A stretch of 64,000 nucleotides of DNA, taken from assembly GCF_014217545.1 (NCBI RefSeq), contig NZ_CP043178.1, positions 1,178,001 through 1,242,000 on the forward strand. Reading direction: 5' to 3'. The position numbers were made by a program, and so were the translations under genes. The notes beneath the pieces are model-generated. The model made no database searches and had not been told where the DNA came from. It saw only the letters and a program-made list of their open reading frames with translations. Source of the DNA: Pseudarthrobacter sp. NBSH8. GTDB lineage: Bacteria; Actinomycetota; Actinomycetes; Actinomycetales; Micrococcaceae. This document shows, piece after piece, positions 37,880 to 48,560 of this stretch. Within the stretch, counting starts at the first letter, position 1, and every line of letters starts with the position of its first letter.

Positions 37880-38839
37880 ATGTGCAATTCGCTGATTCCC
37901 GCCGCCTACCGCGCAGTCGGGACGGACCCTGAAGATGCAGCCCATACCGCCGCTGAGGCCGCATCCGGTGCTACGGCCGACACCCCAGCCGGCACCTGGC
38001 GGCAGGCGCGGCCGCACTATCCGCCGGCGCCGGAGCCGTTGCCGGTCCCCGTGATGGACAACCATACGCACCTGGACTTCCCCGACGGTGAGAGCCCCGT
38101 GGGGATCGCCGCGGCGATGGATGCGGCCCAGGCCGTCGGAGTGCAGGGGGCTGTCCAGGTGGGCTGCGACCTGGAGTCCTCTCGGTTTACAGTCCGCGCC
38201 GTTGACCTGGACAGCAGGTTGCTAGGCGCCGTGGCACTGCACCCCAACGACGCCCCGGACTATGCCAGGCGCGGCGAGCTGGAGGATGCGCTGACCGAGA
38301 TTGAGCGATTGGCCGCGCATCCCCGGATCAGGGCCATCGGCGAGACCGGCCTCGATTTCTTCCGCACAGAAGGGGAAGGCCTGGCCCACCAGCGCTATTC
38401 GTTCCGGCGGCATATCGATATCGCCAAGCGACTGAACCTGACGCTGCAGATCCACGACCGCGACGCTCACGACGACGTGGTGCAGGTCCTGCGCGAGGAG
38501 GGGGCTCCGGAACGGGTGGTGTTTCATTGCTTCTCGGGTGATGAGGAGCTCGCCAGGATCTGCAACGCCGCGGGCTGGAACATGTCCTTCGCCGGCACGC
38601 TGACGTTTAAGAATGCAGCCAACCTCCGCGCCGCACTGGCGGTGGCAGACCCGGACCTCGTGCTGGTGGAAACGGATGCTCCCTTCCTGACTCCGCATCC
38701 GCACCGTGGCCGTCCAAACGCCAGCTATATGGTGCCGTACACCGTCCGCGCCATGGCCGAATTGACAGGAACTGACCTCGCTGAGCTCTGCACCCGGATC
38801 AGCGAAAATACCGCGCGGACGTACGGATCCTGGGACTGA
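37880..38839 (+). CDS. tatD: TatD family metal-dependent hydrolase
   Basis: TIM-barrel metallohydrolase of the TatD DNase family. Metal ligands are visible: DNHTHLDF, GETGLDFFRTEG, QIHDRDAHDDV, FHCFSGD and VETDAPFLTP. The 319-residue length is about 50 longer than usual because of an N-terminal region (residues 1-55) before the barrel; a downstream start at ATG 38054 (MDNHTHLD) would give the canonical length, so the true start is uncertain. It precedes rpfB, rsmA and ispE in the order seen in M. tuberculosis. Confidence 0.92.
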   Translation: MCNSLIPAAYRAVGTDPEDAAHTAAEAASGATADTPAGTWRQARPHYPPAPEPLPVPVMDNHTHLDFPDGESPVGIAAAMDAAQAVGVQGAVQVGCDLESSRFTVRAVDLDSRLLGAVALHPNDAPDYARRGELEDALTEIERLAAHPRIRAIGETGLDFFRTEGEGLAHQRYSFRRHIDIAKRLNLTLQIHDRDAHDDVVQVLREEGAPERVVFHCFSGDEELARICNAAGWNMSFAGTLTFKNAANLRAALAVADPDLVLVETDAPFLTPHPHRGRPNASYMVPYTVRAMAELTGTDLAELCTRISENTARTYGSWD

Positions 38840-38859
38840 TCCCGGCCGCGCCGGATTGC

Positions 38860-38886
38860 TTGATACACATACTTCGTATGTAAAAT
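38860..38886 (+). promoter_or_regulatory. Candidate rpfB promoter with embedded palindrome
   Basis: TTGATA (38860-38865) and TAAAAT (38881-38886) are 15 nt apart, and the inverted repeat ACATAC-TTC-GTATGT fills the spacer (38867-38881). A protein bound there would sit under RNA polymerase. The following 236 nt to the rpfB start form a long leader in which I recognised no riboswitch. Confidence 0.45.
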
Positions 38887-39122
38887 TCTTGGCCGCTTTA
38901 TAACGCTACGGTTACAGTAGAGAACTATTAGCCGGGGTCGGGGAAGGCCTTCGGACAATTTCACTCCATTCGCAGCAGGACCGGGCAGGGCTTTGATGCC
39001 CGCTGCCTGCCGCGCGGAGTGTGGCGGCGCAACGGTGCCCGGAGCTTGTCCCCAGGGTCACGCGCCGGCCATTTTACTGCGTTTTTCCCCGTGCCCGGAT
39101 CGATCTAAAGTTACGGGCAATC

Positions 39123-40280
39123 GTGGTCAAGCTCTTCACAACGGACGGCAAGTTCAGTTTTATCAAGGCGGGCACCCAGCTGGTGGTGCTTTGTGCGCTG
39201 GTGTTGGGCCTCGTGTCCTTCGTCGGAAATAACAAAACCGTTACCCTCAACGTCGATGGAAAAGTGACTTCGGTCCAGTCCTTCGGCGGCACCGTGGGCC
39301 AGGTAGTAAAAAGCGCAAGCGTAGAACTGAAGTCGGCTGACCGCGTCTCGCCCCCGGCGGACGCCAAAGTGGAGAACGGCACCGTGATAAACGTCAACAT
39401 GGCCAAGTCCGTGAAGGTCAGCCTGGACGGTTCCGAAAAGACCATCAACACCACGGCGCCGGATGTTGCGGGCCTCGTGACCGAACTCGGGGTGGCCAGC
39501 TCCTCCTCCGTCTCCGTCCCCAAGGATGCCCAGCTCGCTGTGGCCGGATCCTTTGTATCGATCTCCACGCCCAAGTCCGTCAGCATTGTCGCCGACGGTA
39601 AGGCCGCCACGGCCACCACCACCGCGGGGACCGTCGCCCAGGTGCTGGAGGACGCCGGCATCACCCTAGGCGTGGACGACCGCACCTCGCAGCCGGGCAA
39701 CGCGCACGTGGTCAACAACATGGTGGTCAAGGTCTCCCGGGTGGATACCAGCCAGACCGCAGCGACCACTGAAAATGTTGCTTTCGACAGCATGACCACC
39801 GAAAGCGCCGAGCTCTTCAAGGGCGAGAAAGAGGTCACCCAGGCCGGCGTGGCCGGCAAGGTGGACAAGAGCTTCAAACTGGTGATGGTTGACGGCCGTG
39901 AAGCCTCGCGGACCCTGGTCTCCGAAACAGTTTCCGTGCCTGCCGTGACTGAAAAGGTCACGGTCGGCACCAAGGCAAAGCCAGCGGCCGTGGCCGCGGC
40001 CGGAACGAACACCGGCGCCGCAGCCCCGGCCATGATGAACGAGGCCATGTGGGACAAAATCGCCCAGTGTGAGTCAACCGGAAACTGGTCCATCAACTCG
40101 GGGAACGGCTACTACGGCGGCCTCCAGTTCGATATCCGGACCTGGATCGGCTCCGGCGGCGGCGCCTACGCCCCTAACGCCAGCCTCGCTACCAAGGCGC
40201 AGCAGATCGACATTGCCAACCGCGTGTACGCACAGCGAGGCCTCCAGCCGTGGGGCTGTGGCTGGGCCGCTACAAGCTAG
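39123..40280 (+). CDS. rpfB: Resuscitation-promoting factor, RpfB-type
   Basis: A secreted or anchored muralytic enzyme that helps regrowth from dormancy. Order: a basic start with one membrane helix (about residues 12-32), three DUF348 repeats (about 38-205; each with a TVTLNVDGK-like strand), a G5 domain (about 210-285), an Ala-rich linker, and a C-terminal Rpf transglycosylase domain. The catalytic Glu is in AQCESTGNW (about residue 318), and its two cysteines (QCES, GWGCGW region) form the usual disulfide. GTG 39123 puts the helix at the N-terminus; the frame is open to 39021 without support. 385 residues. It sits between tatD and rsmA as in mycobacteria. Confidence 0.94.
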   Translation: MVKLFTTDGKFSFIKAGTQLVVLCALVLGLVSFVGNNKTVTLNVDGKVTSVQSFGGTVGQVVKSASVELKSADRVSPPADAKVENGTVINVNMAKSVKVSLDGSEKTINTTAPDVAGLVTELGVASSSSVSVPKDAQLAVAGSFVSISTPKSVSIVADGKAATATTTAGTVAQVLEDAGITLGVDDRTSQPGNAHVVNNMVVKVSRVDTSQTAATTENVAFDSMTTESAELFKGEKEVTQAGVAGKVDKSFKLVMVDGREASRTLVSETVSVPAVTEKVTVGTKAKPAAVAAAGTNTGAAAPAMMNEAMWDKIAQCESTGNWSINSGNGYYGGLQFDIRTWIGSGGGAYAPNASLATKAQQIDIANRVYAQRGLQPWGCGWAATS

Positions 40281-40336
40281 GCGCCAATAAGCACGTGCGC
40301 TGGCGGCAGCTGACCACAACCGCCAGGTAAGCAGAA

Positions 40337-40378
40337 GGCGGCGGCCGGTCCCGGATTGTCCCGGGGCCGGCCGCCGCC
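40337..40378 (+). terminator. rpfB terminator
   Basis: GGCGGCGGCCGG (40337-40348) and CCGGCCGCCGCC (40367-40378) form a 12-bp GC stem. The interior has a further short CCGG/CCGG pairing. It starts 57 nt after the rpfB stop and is followed by GTTAA. Confidence 0.7.
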
Positions 40379-40464
40379 GTTAAGCGGAAACACATGCCGC
40401 CTGACACGCATGATCCGCCCGGAATGCGGATGGACCGTCACAGCGGCCGGGATAGGATACCTAG

Positions 40465-41337
40465 GTGACTGAACCGACTGCCGCCGCGCCCGCACCCCTC
40501 TTCGGTGCCTCCGACATACGCCGGCTGGCGGAAGAAATCGGTATCCGGCCCACCAAGACCTTGGGTCAGAATTTTGTCATCGATGGCAATACCATCCGCC
40601 GGATCGTCTCGGTTGCGAACATTGGGCCAACCGAGACCGTGCTGGAAGTCGGGCCCGGGCTTGGGTCGCTCACCCTGGGCCTTCTGGACGCCGCACAGAC
40701 GGTGGTCGCCGTTGAAATCGACCCTGTCTTGGCAGCGAAGCTGCCCGAAACCATCAAGGCCTGGCGCCCTGAAGCGGCGGACTCTTTCCATCTGGTCCAG
40801 GCCGACGCCATGAAGGTGACGTCCCTCCCTGTTGAGCCCACCGCCATTGTGGCAAACCTGCCCTACAACGTCGCCGTGCCGGTGGTCCTGCACCTGCTCC
40901 AGCACTTCCCCAGCCTGCAGCACGGTCTGGTCATGGTCCAGGACGAGGTTGCCGACCGCCTGGCTGCGGGGCCAGGATCAAAGACCTACGGGGTGCCCTC
41001 GGTCAAGGCAGCCTGGTACAGCAGCATGCGTAAGGCCGGCGTGATCGGCATGAACGTCTTCTGGCCGGCGCCGAAGATCCAGTCCGGACTCGTGGCCTTC
41101 ACCCGGCGCGAACCACCTGAAACTACCGCCACCCGTGAGCAGGTGTTCGCGGTGATCGACGCCGCCTTCGCCCAGCGCCGGAAAACGCTGCGCGCCGCCC
41201 TGGCCGGCTGGGCCGGCGGCGCACCCGAAGCCGAACGTTGCCTCATCGCCGCTGGAGTGGCTCCTTCTGCCCGGGGCGAAGTCCTGGACATCCACGCCTT
41301 CGCCCGGATTGCCGAAGCCCGCGAGGCCGGGTCGTGA
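40465..41337 (+). CDS. rsmA: 16S rRNA (adenine-1518-N6/adenine-1519-N6)-dimethyltransferase
   Basis: KsgA/RsmA dimethylates A1518 and A1519 in the small subunit. The opening [18 protein letters not shown] is the family signature. SAM-binding [18 protein letters not shown] and the catalytic [11 protein letters not shown] follow. 290 residues. GTG start at 40465. Its stop overlaps the GTG of ispE by four bases (GTGA), so rsmA and ispE are translationally coupled. Confidence 0.96.
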   Translation: MTEPTAAAPAPLFGASDIRRLAEEIGIRPTKTLGQNFVIDGNTIRRIVSVANIGPTETVLEVGPGLGSLTLGLLDAAQTVVAVEIDPVLAAKLPETIKAWRPEAADSFHLVQADAMKVTSLPVEPTAIVANLPYNVAVPVVLHLLQHFPSLQHGLVMVQDEVADRLAAGPGSKTYGVPSVKAAWYSSMRKAGVIGMNVFWPAPKIQSGLVAFTRREPPETTATREQVFAVIDAAFAQRRKTLRAALAGWAGGAPEAERCLIAAGVAPSARGEVLDIHAFARIAEAREAGS

Positions 41338-42296
41338 ACGCACCCTTGGGGAAATTTCCCGCGCGGACCGTCCGGGTGAAGGCGCCCGGCAAGGTCAACG
41401 TTTCCCTGGACGTGGGACCGTTGCGCGCGGACGGTTACCACTCCGTTGCCAGCGTCTACCTGGCCGTTTCCCTCTATGAGGAAGTGGCAGCCACCAGCAC
41501 GGAGACGCCGGGGATCACCGTCAGCATCAGTCCTGACAGCACCCTGGACCTGGACGGCGTGGATATTCCGCTGGATGAGAAGAACCTGGCCCATAAGGCC
41601 GCAGCGATCATGGCCGATGTCTCCGAGCATTCCACCGGGGTGCACCTCGAAATCACCAAGCGGGTCCCCGTGGCCGGGGGCATGGGTGGCGGCTCGGCCG
41701 ATGCCGCGGCCACCCTGCTGGCCTGCGATGCGCTGTGGAACAGCGGGCTGTCGCGGGACGAGTTGGCACACCTGGCTGCTGAACTGGGTGCTGACGTCCC
41801 GTTCTCCCTCCTCGGCGGAACCGCCGTCGGGCTCGGCGTTGGCGACGACCTTTCGCCGGCCCTAGCCAAAGCCCAGACTGACTGGGTCCTCGTGGCGGCG
41901 GACTATGGACTGCCCACTCCCGAAGTCTTCCGCACCCTGGACCGGCTCCGCGAGGCCGAAGGGCTTGACGTTGCCGAGCCCACGGCCGTGGATCCCAAGA
42001 TCCTGCAGGCGCTGCGGAGCGGGGACGCGGACGCCCTGAGCCGGGTCCTGGTGAACGATCTCCAGCGGGCCTCCATTGAACTTGCCCCCGCGCTGCGCGA
42101 TACGCTGGGAATGGGCGAGTCCCATGGCGCCATCGCGGGGATTGTCTCCGGTTCGGGACCCACAGTGGCACTGTTGACGCACAATCCAACGGCTGCCGAA
42201 AGCCTGGCCGAGGATCTGCGGCACTACGGGCTGACAGCACTGGCTGTCCACGGGCCAGTGCCCGGCGCCCGCATCATCTCCGATACCCTCCTTTAA
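41334..42296 (+). CDS. ispE: 4-diphosphocytidyl-2-C-methyl-D-erythritol kinase
   Basis: GHMP kinase of the methylerythritol phosphate route to isoprenoids. [14 protein letters not shown] at the N-terminus carries the catalytic lysine region, and [18 protein letters not shown] is the glycine-rich ATP loop. [12 protein letters not shown] is motif 3 near the end. 320 residues from the GTG at 41334, which overlaps the rsmA stop. It supplies precursors of the polyprenyl carriers used by envelope enzymes such as the LCP and GT39 proteins. Confidence 0.95.
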   Translation: MNAPLGKFPARTVRVKAPGKVNVSLDVGPLRADGYHSVASVYLAVSLYEEVAATSTETPGITVSISPDSTLDLDGVDIPLDEKNLAHKAAAIMADVSEHSTGVHLEITKRVPVAGGMGGGSADAAATLLACDALWNSGLSRDELAHLAAELGADVPFSLLGGTAVGLGVGDDLSPALAKAQTDWVLVAADYGLPTPEVFRTLDRLREAEGLDVAEPTAVDPKILQALRSGDADALSRVLVNDLQRASIELAPALRDTLGMGESHGAIAGIVSGSGPTVALLTHNPTAAESLAEDLRHYGLTALAVHGPVPGARIISDTLL

Positions 42297-42333
42297 GAGC
42301 CCCTTCCTTACTGAGCAGCAGAAAGCAGTCCTC

Positions 42334-44160
<1,827 letters not shown>

Positions 44161-44234
44161 CTTCGATATTGGGGCGCTGGCAGCCGCGGACATCCTCTGC
44201 GCTGCTCGTGTCCCGCTTTCGAACGCAACCCGGC

Positions 44235-44861
44235 TCAGCTTTCGGTGCGGAGTTCGGGGTCTTTCTGGAGGCCGGTGAGGCCGTTCCAGGCGAGGTTGAC
44301 CAGGTGTGCGGAAACGGTGTGTTTGTCGGGCTGGCGGCTGTCCTGCCACCATTGGCCGGTCATGGCCACCATGCCCACGAGCATCTGGGCATACATGGCG
44401 CCGTCCCGGGCGCTGAAGCCGCGGCGGTGGAATTCGTCGGACAGGATGTGTTCCACGCGGGCGGTGACCTGGGACAGCAAGGTGGAGAAGGCGCCTTCGG
44501 GCTGCGACGGCGGTGCGTCCCGCATCAGGATCCGGAAGCCCTCCGCACGGTCCTCGATGTAGGTGAGGAGGGCCAGGGCGGCGCGTTCCACCAGCACCCG
44601 CGGTTTGCCTTCCTCCGTCAGGGCAGCGGTGATCGAGTCCAGCAGGATGTGGAACTCAAAGTCCACCACCTGCGTGTACAGTCCCTCCTTGGAGCCGAAA
44701 TGTTCGTAGATTACGGGCTTGGAAACACCGGCGCAGGCCGCAATTTCCTCAATGGTGGTCCCGTCGAGCCCTCGCGCGGCAAAAAGGCCACGGCCGACGT
44801 CGACCAGTTGGCTGCGCCGCTGCGCGCCTGTCATCCGTATCCGGGGTGGGTTATTGCTCAC
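44235..44861 (-). CDS. TetR/AcrR family transcriptional regulator
   Basis: The N-terminal HTH is complete: RSQLVDVGRGLFAARG, then TIEEIAACAGVSKPVIYEHFGSKEGLY. A helical C-terminal ligand domain with no recognisable specificity follows. GTG 44861 (SNNPPRIRM) gives 208 residues; the frame is open to 44969 but the extra part does not look coding. It is convergent with the ABC-F gene and precedes tRNA-Gln and glmU. M. tuberculosis has a TetR gene (Rv1019) in the same place. The target is unknown; it may be autoregulated. Confidence 0.9.
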   Translation of the reverse strand: MSNNPPRIRMTGAQRRSQLVDVGRGLFAARGLDGTTIEEIAACAGVSKPVIYEHFGSKEGLYTQVVDFEFHILLDSITAALTEEGKPRVLVERAALALLTYIEDRAEGFRILMRDAPPSQPEGAFSTLLSQVTARVEHILSDEFHRRGFSARDGAMYAQMLVGMVAMTGQWWQDSRQPDKHTVSAHLVNLAWNGLTGLQKDPELRTES

Positions 44862-45009
44862 ATTTCCATCATGCCCTAGCGCCGCTGAACAGCTGGAAAC
44901 GTCGGCGGCGCAGGGGCATGGCTGCCGAGATTCCTGCCAATGTCGCGGGCGGCCCTGAAGCCATGGCAAAATAAATACTTGTGCCTTGGCCTTTGCGCCT
45001 ATGGCATGG

Positions 45010-45081
45010 TCCGCCCTGGTGTAATGGCAGCACCCCGGCCTTTGGAGCCGTGGAGTATAGGTTCGAATCCTATGGGCGGAA
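45010..45081 (+). tRNA. tRNA-Gln (anticodon TTG)
   Basis: A cloverleaf folds cleanly: acceptor TCCGCCC with GGGCGGA, a three-pair D stem GTG/CAC, and a T arm ATAGG-TTCGAAT-CCTAT. The anticodon loop CTTTGGA has TTG at 45042-45044, reading CAA. The anticodon stem has one C-U mismatch at its outer pair. CCA is not encoded. It lies upstream of glmU, as the tRNA-Gln gene does in mycobacteria. Confidence 0.93.
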
Positions 45082-45189
45082 CTGCTGTGCTATGACCGTC
45101 CAGTAGGATGAACTCGGTGCCCGCCAGCGATCTGGCAGGGCAGGCACCGCGCCCAGCGCAACGCGCAACCAAGCAAGGAGAACCCGTAC

Positions 45190-46671
45190 GTGATCCCCGA
45201 GACTACCGGCCCAGCCGCCGTCATTGTTCTGGCAGCAGGCGCCGGTACCCGGATGAAATCCCGTACCCCGAAGATCCTGCACGAAATCGGCGGTCGGTCC
45301 ATGGTGGGCCACGCCCTCCTGGCAGCCCGCAGCATTAATCCCGGACGGCTGGCCCTGGTGGTCCGCCACGAGCGGGATCTGGTGGCCCGCCACCTGAACG
45401 AGCTTGACCCCGAAGCCCTGATCGTGGACCAGGACGACGTTCCCGGCACCGGCCGCGCCGTTGAGGTGGCCGTGCAAGCACTGGACGCCCAGGAAAAACT
45501 TGCAGGCACCGTAGTGGTCACTTACGGCGATGTTCCGCTCCTGACCGGCAGCCTGTTGGCGGATCTGGTGGCCACGCATGAGCGGGAGGCCAATGCCGTC
45601 ACGGTACTGACCGCGCTGCTGTCTGACGCCACGGGCTACGGTCGTATCCTCCGTGGTGAGGACAGCTCCGTCACCGGCATCCGCGAGCACAAGGATGCAA
45701 CGGAAGCGGAACGCCTGATCCGTGAGGTCAATTCCGGGATCTACGCCTTCGATGCCGACGTCCTCCGTGACGCGCTGGTCCACATCACCACTGACAACTC
45801 GCAGGGTGAAAAGTACCTCACCGACGTGCTGGGAATCGCCAGGCAGTCGGGCGGCCGGGTTGCTGCCGTCGTCACCGAAGACCGCTGGCAGGTGGAGGGC
45901 GCCAATGACCGTGTGCAGCTTTCCGCCCTCGGCGCGGAACTGAACCGCCGCACCGTTGAGGCCTGGATGCGCGCTGGGGTCACCGTAGTTGACCCCGCCA
46001 CCACCTGGATCGATTCGACCGTCACCCTCGACGAGGACGTCCGTATCCTGCCGAACACGCAGCTGCACGGCGCCACCACCGTGGCGCGGGACGCCGTCGT
46101 CGGCCCCGACTCAACCTTGACCGATGTCCGCATCGGCGAGGGCGCCAAGGTGACCCGCACGCACGGTTCCGGCGCTGTGATCGGCGCGGACGCCGCTGTA
46201 GGCCCCTTCACGTACCTGCGTCCCGGCACCGTGCTCGGTGACACCGGCAAGATCGGTGCGTTCTACGAAACCAAGAACGTCACGATTGGCCGAGGCTCCA
46301 AACTTTCCCACCTCGGCTACGCTGGTGACGCCGAAATCGGCGAGGACACCAACATTGGCTGCGGCAACATCACGGCCAATTACGACGGCGAGAAGAAGCA
46401 CCGCACGGTGATCGGCTCGGGCGTACGCACAGGTTCCAACACGGTCTTTGTTGCGCCGGTCACCGTGGGGGACGGTGCCTACAGCGGAGCCGGCGCGGTG
46501 ATCCGCAAGGATGTCCCGGCAGGGGCTCTCGTCCTGTCCGTTGCAGCACAGCGCAACGCCGAGGGATGGGTTGTGGCTAACCGCCCCGGCTCACGCTCGG
46601 CTGAACTGGCGAAGGCGGCCGCCTCAGATTCCTCACATACCCCGGCATCGACAGAAGAGGACCAGCGATAA
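45190..46671 (+). CDS. glmU: Bifunctional GlcNAc-1-P uridyltransferase / GlcN-1-P acetyltransferase
   Basis: Makes UDP-N-acetylglucosamine, the precursor of peptidoglycan. The N-terminal pyrophosphorylase domain has VILAAGAGTRMKSRTPKILH and QDDVPGTGRAV. The C-terminal left-handed beta-helix has hexapeptide repeats (VGPFTYLRPGTVL, IGAFYETKNV) and SHLGYAGDAEIG with NIGCGNITANYDG for acetyl transfer. 493 residues. GTG 45190 follows AAGGAG. The stop TAA overlaps the ATG of prs by one base. Confidence 0.97.
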   Translation: MIPETTGPAAVIVLAAGAGTRMKSRTPKILHEIGGRSMVGHALLAARSINPGRLALVVRHERDLVARHLNELDPEALIVDQDDVPGTGRAVEVAVQALDAQEKLAGTVVVTYGDVPLLTGSLLADLVATHEREANAVTVLTALLSDATGYGRILRGEDSSVTGIREHKDATEAERLIREVNSGIYAFDADVLRDALVHITTDNSQGEKYLTDVLGIARQSGGRVAAVVTEDRWQVEGANDRVQLSALGAELNRRTVEAWMRAGVTVVDPATTWIDSTVTLDEDVRILPNTQLHGATTVARDAVVGPDSTLTDVRIGEGAKVTRTHGSGAVIGADAAVGPFTYLRPGTVLGDTGKIGAFYETKNVTIGRGSKLSHLGYAGDAEIGEDTNIGCGNITANYDGEKKHRTVIGSGVRTGSNTVFVAPVTVGDGAYSGAGAVIRKDVPAGALVLSVAAQRNAEGWVVANRPGSRSAELAKAAASDSSHTPASTEEDQR

Positions 46672-47651
46672 TGAGCGAAATTACGGCACGCGGCGAGAAG
46701 AAGCTGGTGCTAGCCGCTGGGCGGGCGCACCCCGAACTGGCGCGGGAAATCGCCAAGGAGCTGGGTACCGAGCTGCTGCCCGTTGATGCCTATGACTTCG
46801 CCAACGGGGAGATCTACGTCCGCGCCGGCGAAAGCGTCCGGGGAACAGACGCGTTCGTCATCCAGGCCCACCCGGCGCCGCTGAACAACCACCTCATGGA
46901 ACAGCTGATCATGATCGATTCGCTGAAGCGGGCCTCCGCCAAGCGCATCACCGTGGTGTCCCCGTTCTACCCGTACGCACGGCAGGACAAGAAGGGACGC
47001 GGCCGCGAGCCGATTTCCGCCCGCCTGGTGGCGGACCTGTACAAGACCGCCGGTGCTGACCGCATCATGAGCGTTGACTTGCACACCTCGCAGATCCAGG
47101 GCTTCTTCGACGGTCCCGTGGACCACCTCATGGCCATCCCACTCCTGGCGGACTACATCCGCACCCGCGTCGCCGCGGACAACGTCACTGTCGTGTCCCC
47201 GGACACCGGCCGGGTGCGCGTTGCGGAGCAGTGGGCTGAACGCCTGGGCGGAGCGCCGCTGGCGTTTGTGCACAAGAGCCGGGACCTCACCGTTCCCAAC
47301 CAGGCCGTCTCCAAGACCGTCGTGGGCCAGATCGAGGGCCGGACCTGCGTCCTCATCGATGACATGATCGACACCGGCGGCACCATTTCCGGAGCGGTCC
47401 AGGTCCTGAAGAACGCCGGGGCGAAGGACGTCATCATTGCCGCGACGCACGCTGTCTTCTCCGAGCCCGCTGCACAACGGCTCTCCGAATCCGGCGCCCG
47501 CGAAGTGGTGGTCACCAACACGTTGCCCCTCACCGCGAATCAGCAGTTCCCGCAGTTGACGGTGCTGTCTATCGCACCGCTGATCGCCCGCGCCATCCGT
47601 GAAGTGTTCGACGACGGATCTGTCACCAGCCTGTTCGACGGCAACGCCTGA
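46671..47651 (+). CDS. prs: Ribose-phosphate pyrophosphokinase
   Basis: Makes PRPP from ribose 5-phosphate and ATP for purine, pyrimidine, His, Trp and, in actinobacteria, arabinan synthesis. SDLHTSQ-type segment VDLHTSQIQGFFDGPVDHL is the metal and ATP signature, RQDKKGRGREP the flexible loop, and VLIDDMIDTGGTISGA the PRPP loop. 326 residues. It overlaps the glmU stop by one base (TAATG), so glmU-prs is an operon. Confidence 0.97.
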   Translation: MSEITARGEKKLVLAAGRAHPELAREIAKELGTELLPVDAYDFANGEIYVRAGESVRGTDAFVIQAHPAPLNNHLMEQLIMIDSLKRASAKRITVVSPFYPYARQDKKGRGREPISARLVADLYKTAGADRIMSVDLHTSQIQGFFDGPVDHLMAIPLLADYIRTRVAADNVTVVSPDTGRVRVAEQWAERLGGAPLAFVHKSRDLTVPNQAVSKTVVGQIEGRTCVLIDDMIDTGGTISGAVQVLKNAGAKDVIIAATHAVFSEPAAQRLSESGAREVVVTNTLPLTANQQFPQLTVLSIAPLIARAIREVFDDGSVTSLFDGNA

Positions 47652-47735
47652 TTCTCGACGCTCTTGCAGCCGGCGTCGGGCCCGTTTTCAGTATTTGGTC
47701 CCGGCGCTGGTAAGCTTTTTGACGATACCTTGGCG

Positions 47736-47848
47736 AGGGAGAGCATCCGGGAAACCGGACTGCAGGTCTCCGTTATCGACTGGGTCTGAATCTCCCTTCT
47801 GGAAGAGCCGCCTCACGGCCGCCCGGCGTTGAAGGTCGTAACAGACCT
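47736..47848 (+). promoter_or_regulatory. Structured 5' leader of rplY
   Basis: The 239-nt gap before rplY can fold into several stems. AGGGAGA (47736-47742) pairs with TCTCCCT (47791-47797). Inside it, TCCGG-GAAA-CCGGA (47746-47759) is a GNRA tetraloop hairpin. AGGTCT (47764-47769) can pair with AGACCT (47843-47848), but so can AGGTC at 47833-47837, so the two pairings exclude each other. This looks like a regulatory leader. I know of no named element that it matches. Confidence 0.45.
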
Positions 47849-47890
47849 CCGCCCTTGCCGAACACCTTTTAGTCTTCCGAGGAGATACAC

Positions 47891-48481
47891 ATGTCTGAGC
47901 AGAAGCTCGCAGCAGAAGTACGCACCGAATTCGGCAAGGGCTTTGCCCGCCGCGCGCGCATGGCCAACCTGATCCCCGCCGTCATCTACGGTCACGGCGC
48001 CGAGCCGATCCACATCACGCTTCCGGCGAAGGCCACCACGCTGGCAGTCCGCAAAGCCAACGCCCTGCTGACCCTGGACGTCAACGGCGAAGAGCACCTG
48101 GCCCTGGTCAAGGACGTCCAGCGCGACCCCATCAAGCAGATCATCGAGCACATCGACCTGCTGACCGTCATCAAGGGCGAGAAGGTCACCGTGGACATCC
48201 CGGTTCACATTGTTGGCGAACTGGCTCCGGGCAGCGTCTTCAACCAGGAACTCACCGTCATCTCCCTTGAGGCCGAGGCAACCCACCTGCCCACCGCCAT
48301 CGAAGTCGACATCGAGGGCCGCTCCGCCGGACAGCACATCCACGCTTCCGACCTTGTCCTGCCGAAGGGTTCGGTCCTGCTGGCCGACGCCGACGCACTG
48401 GTGGTCCACATCTCCGAGGCCACTGAGGTCACTGAGGAAGAGGCACAGGCTGACTCCGCAGCCGCAGTCTCAGCCGAGTAA
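47891..48481 (+). CDS. rplY: 50S ribosomal protein L25 / Ctc
   Basis: Binds 5S rRNA in the central protuberance. The N-terminal L25 domain is seen in EVRTEFGKGFARRARMANLIPAVIYG and the TL5-type C-terminal beta domain in VDIPVHIVGE and PTAIEVDIEG. The tail is acidic (EVTEEEAQADSAAA). 196 residues. GAGGAGATACAC precedes the ATG. It forms a gene chain with glmU, prs and pth but has its own structured leader and a downstream hairpin. Confidence 0.96.
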   Translation: MSEQKLAAEVRTEFGKGFARRARMANLIPAVIYGHGAEPIHITLPAKATTLAVRKANALLTLDVNGEEHLALVKDVQRDPIKQIIEHIDLLTVIKGEKVTVDIPVHIVGELAPGSVFNQELTVISLEAEATHLPTAIEVDIEGRSAGQHIHASDLVLPKGSVLLADADALVVHISEATEVTEEEAQADSAAAVSAE

Positions 48482-48500
48482 TAACGGCACAGTTTGATTT

Positions 48501-48529
48501 GTGGCCGGGCCCTGTCAGGGTCCGGCCAC
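48501..48529 (+). terminator. Hairpin after rplY
   Basis: GTGGCCGG (48501-48508) pairs with CCGGCCAC (48522-48529), and CCCT/AGGG continues the stem inside a G-T pair to a three-base loop. It is a near-perfect stem 19 nt after the rplY stop and 31 nt before pth, with no T-tract, so it may attenuate or stabilise rather than end transcription. Confidence 0.55.
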
Positions 48530-48560
48530 AGCCATGTCCGGACCACCTTAGGATTGAATA

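Noticed and set aside
38867..38881. loxP-like ACTTCGTATGT sequence
   Set aside because: It matches only part of a loxP arm, lacks the second arm and spacer, and there is no recombinase gene.
38887..39122. Possible c-di-AMP (ydaO) riboswitch in the rpfB leader
   Set aside because: The element is known before some actinobacterial rpf genes, but its conserved blocks were not recognisable here.
45010..45081. tRNA-Gln as an integration site
   Set aside because: No integrase, no repeated tRNA 3' end and no atypical gene block nearby; neighbours are core genes in conserved order.
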